NCBI GenBank assembly: GCA_964396595.1
Contig: CAYNFR010000042.1
Location: forward strand, 1-20,388
DNA from: CAYNFR01 sp964396595
GTDB taxonomy: Bacteria > Bacteroidota > Bacteroidia > Chitinophagales > Saprospiraceae
DNA length: 20,388 nt
Direction: 5' to 3'
Shown: piece after piece, positions 15,432 to 20,388 of the stretch
Layout: the number at the start of each line of letters is the position of its first letter
How positions within the stretch are numbered: position 1 is the stretch's first letter
Translations under genes and position numbers: made by a program
Notes under the pieces: model-generated
Seen by the model: only the letters and a program-made list of their open reading frames with translations
Database searches by the model: none
Told to the model about the DNA's origin: nothing

Positions 15432-17750
15432 ATGGGAATACATGACAAGGCCACATCATCCCCATACCATCGTGTGCCGCATTGTGTGGAGGGCGTTACA
15501 ATCAAAAAATTGCCGACCAGTTCGGTGGGCTGGGCTGCACTATATTCCACTATTGGGCAGATAGGTAGATACATGGATATGCCGAAGGCCTTACGAGCTT
15601 CGCTGCGTATGAACCAGCGTAGGGGTTTCGATTGTCCCGGATGCGCATGGCCTGACCCTGAGGATGATCGCTCAAGTATAGCGGAATATTGCGAAAATGG
15701 TATAAAAGCATTGGCCGAAGAGGCCAGTAAAGCACTTGTTGATGCTGATTTTTTCCAAAAATACGATATAGCTAGTCTGTGTGAATGGTCGGATTTTCAA
15801 TTGGGCAAGGCTGGCAGAATTACAGCCCCTATGTATCGACAAAAAGGGGGTAAGCATTATGAATCCATTAATTGGGAGGAAGCTATAGCCAAGATAGGCA
15901 GTCATCTCAAGGGTTTATCTGATCCCAACGAAGCGGTGTTTTATACTTCTGGTCGCACGAGCAATGAGGCAGCGTTTTTATATGGTCTGTTAGCAAGAGT
16001 ATATGGGACGAACAATCTCCCCGATTGTTCAAATATGTGTCATGAATCGAGTGGACTGGCACTCAGTGAAACATTAGGCATCGGTAAGGGTTCTGTCCGA
16101 TTAAGCGACATACATGAAGCAGAATTAGTCATCATCATGGGGCAAAATCCGGGAACCAATCATCCTAGAATGTTATCGGCATTGGAGCAATGCAAGATAA
16201 ACGGAGGGAAGATTTTGGCCATCAATCCTTTAAAAGAAATAGGCTTGATAAAGTACACTAACCCGCAGAAGGCTATGAGAATGTTGATGGGTGGTAAAGA
16301 TCTTGCCGATCAATATTTGCAGGTGAAAATAAATGGGGATGTGGCGCTTTTAAAAGCCATCATGATACGCTTGTTTGCATTAGAGGCGGCTGGCCGCGAT
16401 GATGTGCTTGATCGACATTTTATCGAGCGATATACGTATGGATATAATTTATTTAGAGAGAATATTAAGAAATACGACTTTGAAGAATGTTGCCTATTGG
16501 CCGGATTGTCGGTTGATGAAGTTGTGAGGGCAACAGACCTGATTGCTAGATCGCGGAAGATCATTGTCTGCTGGGCGATGGGTCTTACCCAACATGTAAA
16601 TGGTGTAGACAATATCCGGGAGATCGTCAATTTACTGCTTCTTAAAGGGTCGATAGGCAAGCCTGGTGCTGGCACTTGTCCTGTGAGAGGGCACAGCAAT
16701 GTGCAGGGCGATCGCACCATGGGTATATGGGAAAGGATGCCGGATGCATTTCATGAACGCCTTGAGGCTGTTTTTGGATTTCGCTCACCGAGGGAGAAAG
16801 GCTATGACACTGTTGCTGCCATCAAAGCCATGGCGGCAGGCAAGGTTCGATTTTTTATGAGCATGGGGGGCAATTTTTTGGTGGCTTCTCCGGATACAGA
16901 TCTAACGGCTGAGGGATTAAGGAGCTGCGATCTGGCCGTGCATGTTTCTACAAAATTGAATAGGACGCATTTAATTGCCGGCAAAGAGTCCATAATTCTA
17001 CCATGTTTAGGTCGATCAGAGTGGGATATACAGGGCAATGCTTACCAGTTTGTCAGCGTCGAAAACTCCATGGGTATCGTACATAGTTCAAAAGGGGTTT
17101 TAGCACCAGTCTCGGATCAATTGATGAGCGAGGCTGCCATAGTAGGGCAGATTGCCTTGGCGTTGTTTGATGATGCGCTTAACGAGCGAGTCGGCTGGTC
17201 CGAAATGATAAGCGATTATGATCTTATACGCGAAAGAATATCGCAGGTTATTCCCGGCTTTGAAAATTACAATAAGAGAATCAGAGAAGATAACGGCTTT
17301 GAATTGCCCAATCCGGCTCGCTCAAAAGAGTTTGTCAATGCCGGGCACAAGGCATATTTCTCTACGGTGTCTATTCCAGACAATCAATTGAGTGAAGGTA
17401 TGTTTCATCTGATGACTATACGGTCTCATGATCAGTTTAATACGACTATTTATGGGTTGGAAGATCGGTATCGAGGGGTAAGTGGCGATCGCTATATTAT
17501 ATTCATGCATCCGGACGACATGGCTGATATGGGATTGAAAGAGAAGGATCGTATCAGGTTGATGAGTCATTATAAGGGTGATACACGCTCTGTTTCGGGT
17601 TTTAGTGTAATACCTTATGATATACCGAGGCGGTGTTTAGCGGCTTATTTTCCTGAAGCCAATCCTTTAGTTCATATTGATCTGAAGGCGGAGGGTAGTC
17701 ATACTCCTGCCTCGAAGATGATTACTGTGACGGTTCATCGGCACAGCTGA
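15432..17750 (+). CDS. FdhF/YdeP-type molybdopterin oxidoreductase
   Basis: 772 residues, close to E. coli YdeP (about 760). The N-terminus has FDCPGCAWPDP (C68, C71), the shortened Cys motif of the YdeP branch in place of the four-Cys [4Fe-4S] motif of FdhF. The expected molybdenum ligand is C203 in DCSNMCHESSG, where FdhF carries selenocysteine, so no selenocysteine machinery is needed. Other landmarks are IIMGQNPGTNHPRM (about 234-247), PVRGHSNVQGDRTMG (FdhF-like GxxNxQG) and the C-terminal MGD-binding domain with RSHDQFNTTIYG. The family is annotated as formate-dehydrogenase-like, but E. coli YdeP is tied to acid resistance and its true substrate is not established. No electron-transfer subunit lies next to it. 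It forms a unit with fdhD upstream. Confidence 0.92.
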   Translation: MGIHDKATSSPYHRVPHCVEGVTIKKLPTSSVGWAALYSTIGQIGRYMDMPKALRASLRMNQRRGFDCPGCAWPDPEDDRSSIAEYCENGIKALAEEASKALVDADFFQKYDIASLCEWSDFQLGKAGRITAPMYRQKGGKHYESINWEEAIAKIGSHLKGLSDPNEAVFYTSGRTSNEAAFLYGLLARVYGTNNLPDCSNMCHESSGLALSETLGIGKGSVRLSDIHEAELVIIMGQNPGTNHPRMLSALEQCKINGGKILAINPLKEIGLIKYTNPQKAMRMLMGGKDLADQYLQVKINGDVALLKAIMIRLFALEAAGRDDVLDRHFIERYTYGYNLFRENIKKYDFEECCLLAGLSVDEVVRATDLIARSRKIIVCWAMGLTQHVNGVDNIREIVNLLLLKGSIGKPGAGTCPVRGHSNVQGDRTMGIWERMPDAFHERLEAVFGFRSPREKGYDTVAAIKAMAAGKVRFFMSMGGNFLVASPDTDLTAEGLRSCDLAVHVSTKLNRTHLIAGKESIILPCLGRSEWDIQGNAYQFVSVENSMGIVHSSKGVLAPVSDQLMSEAAIVGQIALALFDDALNERVGWSEMISDYDLIRERISQVIPGFENYNKRIREDNGFELPNPARSKEFVNAGHKAYFSTVSIPDNQLSEGMFHLMTIRSHDQFNTTIYGLEDRYRGVSGDRYIIFMHPDDMADMGLKEKDRIRLMSHYKGDTRSVSGFSVIPYDIPRRCLAAYFPEANPLVHIDLKAEGSHTPASKMITVTVHRHS

Positions 17751-17786
17751 TCATTAGTGGGTGAGGTCAGTGTTCTGATTTTAAGC

Positions 17787-19994
17787 TTAACTTCCCGGCT
17801 TGTAGCGGGATTGAACACGGCGTTCTACATCTTCACGATAGAAGGCTACCTCTTTGAATTGGGCATCTGCATATCGTTGTGCTTGGTCGCTGAAGTGGGG
17901 TGAATTTGGATCACCACATTGGCCTCCGGCCAATAGAGATTTAGCTTTTACTTTAGGGCCGAATTCGACTACTGCAACGAAGCTGTTGCCCCTTGTTCCG
18001 TAGATGCGTTTTGTATTATTGTGATAGCTCGCTCCATAGGCAGCCAATGCACCCCAATTGCCTGATGCCATGTTTATAGGAATACTAGGTTTATCATCAT
18101 CAAATAATTGTCGGATGCGACCATCCAGTCGTTGGTATCTATTGACTTCAGCCCACTGAATACGGTGGCCGCCAAAATCTTCATGGAGCTTATCCAGCAC
18201 AGATTTAAGGGCATAAAGACGGTCAGTTAAGGGACTTTGTGTACCATAGTAGATCATTTTTTTCATGTCACTGAGGTGGGCTGGTGCTTTGCGGGATTGG
18301 AGTATATTCGAAGCATAGTAATGTGCTAAGGTCATGGCTTCCGAATCTATGCCCACCCTATAATCCCAATCTCTCAATATTTCTGCCGCCGCTTTCAGGT
18401 CGGTATCTTTGCCACCGATCTTATCGACTGCTTCAAGCAATCCTGGTATCAACACTTCAAATGCCCCCAGATACGAGTCATATGCCAATGTGATAAGATC
18501 GTCTAAAGTCATATTCTCAGCCAGTGATAACAATCTAATAGCATTAGCACCTCTGAAATTTTCGTGATCTCGGGACATATATCGGGGGAAATCCTTAACA
18601 CGTGGGCTATATTCTGCTGCAACCGTGAACGGCGTTGAATTACAGTTTTGAATCCAGCCATTTGCTGGATTGACTATGACAATACACTCATCAACTTCAT
18701 GAAGACCTTGCCAATCTGTATCGGGATTTTCACCATCCAATATACCTGAAAAATCGAAATTTCTGCTCCTCTTAGGAATGAAATTACCGTGGTAATAGGC
18801 TATTGTTCCATCAGCGTCCGCATAGACCGTATTGTTTGAGCTATTGGTACGCATGTTCATCATCTCTCTGAACTCGGTATGATTGCTCTTTTTTGTTCGT
18901 AGAAAGGACTGCATAAGGGCATTGACGGGATCCCACATGATGGCTGTCGCGACTAGTTTGTCGCCATCTTCGTGTGTTACAGGGCCATGATGCGTACGAT
19001 AGATGGTAAAGGATTGTAGGTCTATGGTTCCGCCCTCGGTTTTATAGGCAAGGCTGATATCTTTTTTCTCCATCGGTCGATATTCGTCACCGTATTTATA
19101 AAGCGGTTGTTCATCTATATTGATGGGTGATATGGCGTATTCGTCCTTAACGTCGGTATCGCCCGAGGTATGCATCCATCCAGTTTTTTCATTAAACCCT
19201 TGATAAACAAAAAACTGACCCCATGTCACAGCGCCATAAGCATTCAGACCTTGCTTGCTGACGACATGAACCTCAGGTCGGAAATAAAAGGATGTATGTG
19301 GATTGATGAGTAGAATTGCCTTGCCTGATTTTGTCAATTTACCTGAAAGGGCAATACCATTCGAACCGGCTGTCTCAATAATCTGAGCGGATTCTTCTAT
19401 CTCCGGATGTAAGAAGCCAATATCCGAATCTTTGACTTGTTTGCTGTAATATGCTCGAATTTTATTTATCGACACCTGTTCAATATCACCACCTATACTT
19501 CCTTCGCTAAAAAACATAGGCATCCATGGCTCGAATCTTGACAACAACCTAGGTTTAACTTCAGGATGCGTGTGTAGATAGTAATTGATGCCATCAGCAA
19601 ATGCTACACATAACTCTTTCAGCCATGCCGGCGCACTCTCATAAATGTTCTTAGCCTCCTCTTCAGTCATATAAAGATTAGCGCGTAAGTCACTGTAGAT
19701 TTCTGACCAACCTTCTACCTCAGCTAATCGACCGATCGCCCATATGTAGTTCTGTTCCACACGATTAAAATCATCTTCGCACTGTGCATAAAGAAGGCCA
19801 AAGACAGCATCAGCATCCGTCTTGCCATAAATATGCGGCACGCCGAAATCATCCCTGATAATCTCCACCCTTGCCGCTTGCCGCTCCCAGCGTTGTACCT
19901 CGGGAAGAACAGATGGCCTAAAACAGGACGTAAGGATCAATAATAGTGTTATGGATGCGAAGCGAGGCAGGTGCATAAGAGCTGGTTTATTCAT
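17787..19994 (-). CDS. penicillin acylase family lipoprotein (N-terminal nucleophile hydrolase, possible AHL acylase)
   Basis: 735 residues from ATG 19994. Upstream in-frame ATGs at 20003 and 20063 exist, but 19994 gives a compact lipoprotein signal ending ITLLLILTSC with the lipid Cys at 24, while 20063 would add a second hydrophobic stretch and start five bases from a tandem repeat. The alpha-chain part has VEIIRDDFGVPHIYG and AVFGLLYAQCEDDFNR. The beta chain should begin at S211 in AGSNGIALSG, the autocatalytic cleavage and nucleophile site, followed by INPHTSF. Later markers are SGNWGALAAYG and YGTRGNSFVAVVEFG. This family hydrolyses amide bonds of penicillins, cyclic lipopeptides or acyl-homoserine lactones; the SNGIALSG/NPH form is nearer the AHL/aculeacin acylase branch, but substrate is unproven. 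Convergent with the oxidoreductase, 36 bp apart. Confidence 0.9.
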   Translation of the reverse strand: MNKPALMHLPRFASITLLLILTSCFRPSVLPEVQRWERQAARVEIIRDDFGVPHIYGKTDADAVFGLLYAQCEDDFNRVEQNYIWAIGRLAEVEGWSEIYSDLRANLYMTEEEAKNIYESAPAWLKELCVAFADGINYYLHTHPEVKPRLLSRFEPWMPMFFSEGSIGGDIEQVSINKIRAYYSKQVKDSDIGFLHPEIEESAQIIETAGSNGIALSGKLTKSGKAILLINPHTSFYFRPEVHVVSKQGLNAYGAVTWGQFFVYQGFNEKTGWMHTSGDTDVKDEYAISPINIDEQPLYKYGDEYRPMEKKDISLAYKTEGGTIDLQSFTIYRTHHGPVTHEDGDKLVATAIMWDPVNALMQSFLRTKKSNHTEFREMMNMRTNSSNNTVYADADGTIAYYHGNFIPKRSRNFDFSGILDGENPDTDWQGLHEVDECIVIVNPANGWIQNCNSTPFTVAAEYSPRVKDFPRYMSRDHENFRGANAIRLLSLAENMTLDDLITLAYDSYLGAFEVLIPGLLEAVDKIGGKDTDLKAAAEILRDWDYRVGIDSEAMTLAHYYASNILQSRKAPAHLSDMKKMIYYGTQSPLTDRLYALKSVLDKLHEDFGGHRIQWAEVNRYQRLDGRIRQLFDDDKPSIPINMASGNWGALAAYGASYHNNTKRIYGTRGNSFVAVVEFGPKVKAKSLLAGGQCGDPNSPHFSDQAQRYADAQFKEVAFYREDVERRVQSRYKPGS

Positions 19995-20068
19995 TTTTGT
20001 CATGGCTCTGATGAGCCAATATTTCGTTGCCAAGATAAGCAAAATTAGCTTGTTTAATATCATGTTGC

Positions 20069-20276
20069 GGAATTGGGGTATTGTGGAATTGGGGAAATGC
20101 GGAATTGGGGTATTGTGGAATTGGGGTATTGTGGAGCTGCTGAATTGTGGAATTGTGGAATTGTGGAAATGCGGAATTGGGGTATTGTGGAGCTGCTGAA
20201 TTGTGGAATTGTGGAAATGCGGAATTGGGGTATTGGGGAACTGCTGAATGGTGGAATTGTGGTATTGTGGAATTGT
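20069..20276. repeat. octamer tandem array, 26 units of 8 bp
   Basis: The whole 208 bp divides into 26 consecutive 8-mers with no slip in register. Common units are ggaattgt, ggaattgg, ggtattgt, ggaaatgc, ggagctgc and tgaattgt. A higher-order block of six octamers (48 bp) beginning ggaaatgc occurs at 20165-20212 and again, diverged, at 20213-20260. It lies 75 bp upstream of the preferred acylase start, in its promoter region. Open frames through it (repeats of NWGIVEL and similar) are a by-product of the period and not genes. Confidence 0.95.
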
Positions 20277-20293
20277 TAATTTATGTAGTTGTA

Positions 20294-20308
20294 CGTTCCA
20301 TAGGAGCG
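20294..20308. other. short hairpin cgttcc-ata-ggagcg
   Basis: A six-pair stem (one G-T pair) with a 3-base loop sits 17 bp beyond the octamer array. It resembles small cgttcc/ggaacg palindromes found between Bacteroidota genes, but a single copy cannot show a family. I see no gene in 20277-20388, which continues past the window. Confidence 0.35.
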
Positions 20309-20388
20309 ACCTATTTATGAGATCCTTCTAATTTTTTCAAGCTATTCTATCACTAAATTAGTAAGAAAATCAGTATATTAACCGCAGA

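Noticed and set aside
20069..20276. CRISPR array
   Set aside because: Units are 8 bp with no spacers, and no cas genes are near.
19951..20279. Overlapping open frames on the plus strand reading as NWGIVEL/NCGIVEL repeats
   Set aside because: They arise from the octamer array, exist in more than one frame because the period is 8, and overlap the acylase gene start; no sign of a real protein.

Overview
The window comes from a Bacteroidota genome, plausibly of the Saprospiria or a close relative; the lineage is inferred from gene content, not from a marker gene. Supporting signs are moderate-to-low GC, no obvious Shine-Dalgarno sites, a large DUF11/HYR-type surface protein, a small secreted protein with a VP-x-x-x-x-G hydrophobic C-terminal anchor, a DUF4221-like lipoprotein locus, an M14 peptidase with an amidotransferase-like tail, and a penicillin-acylase-family lipoprotein. 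Two runs of exactly 100 N show that this is a scaffold with gaps of unknown length inside a repetitive gene.

Layout. 1-3834: 3' part of a giant repeat-rich surface protein, followed by a clear intrinsic terminator. 4137-4574: small exported protein, cupredoxin-like in outline, with a C-terminal membrane anchor. 4604-5296 (-): RadC. 5416-6219 (+): patatin-family lipase, divergent from radC. 6488-10214 (-): probable two-gene operon, an exported M14 metallopeptidase followed by a metal-dependent deaminase-type amidohydrolase. 10377-11195 (+): monoacylglycerol-lipase-like hydrolase. 11306-14125 (+): a small membrane/secreted Cys-rich peptide gene, then two adjacent overlapping genes that are both broken. 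One is a DUF4221-like lipoprotein; the other is an exported protein with a CxxC motif. Between them they carry four in-frame TAA codons and two single-base homopolymer frameshifts. 14135-15367: fdhD bracketed by two ~162-bp direct copies of an element with terminal inverted repeats. 15432-17750: FdhF/YdeP-type molybdopterin oxidoreductase. 17787-19994 (-): penicillin/AHL-acylase-family lipoprotein. 20069-20276: a 26-unit octamer tandem array just upstream of the acylase gene.

How it fits together. FdhD supplies sulfur to the molybdenum cofactor of formate-dehydrogenase-type enzymes, so fdhD and the YdeP-like gene form one functional unit, and the same ~162-bp element lies shortly upstream of each. 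The broken 11.6-14.1 kb block looks like a former peptide/propeller/thiol locus that is decaying or switched off. The rest is a set of exported or lipid-acting hydrolases typical of a heterotrophic, macromolecule-degrading Bacteroidota. The observations most worth a second look are the twin elements around fdhD, the concentrated lesions at 11.6-14.1 kb, the octamer array, and the exact repeat arithmetic of the two assembly gaps.
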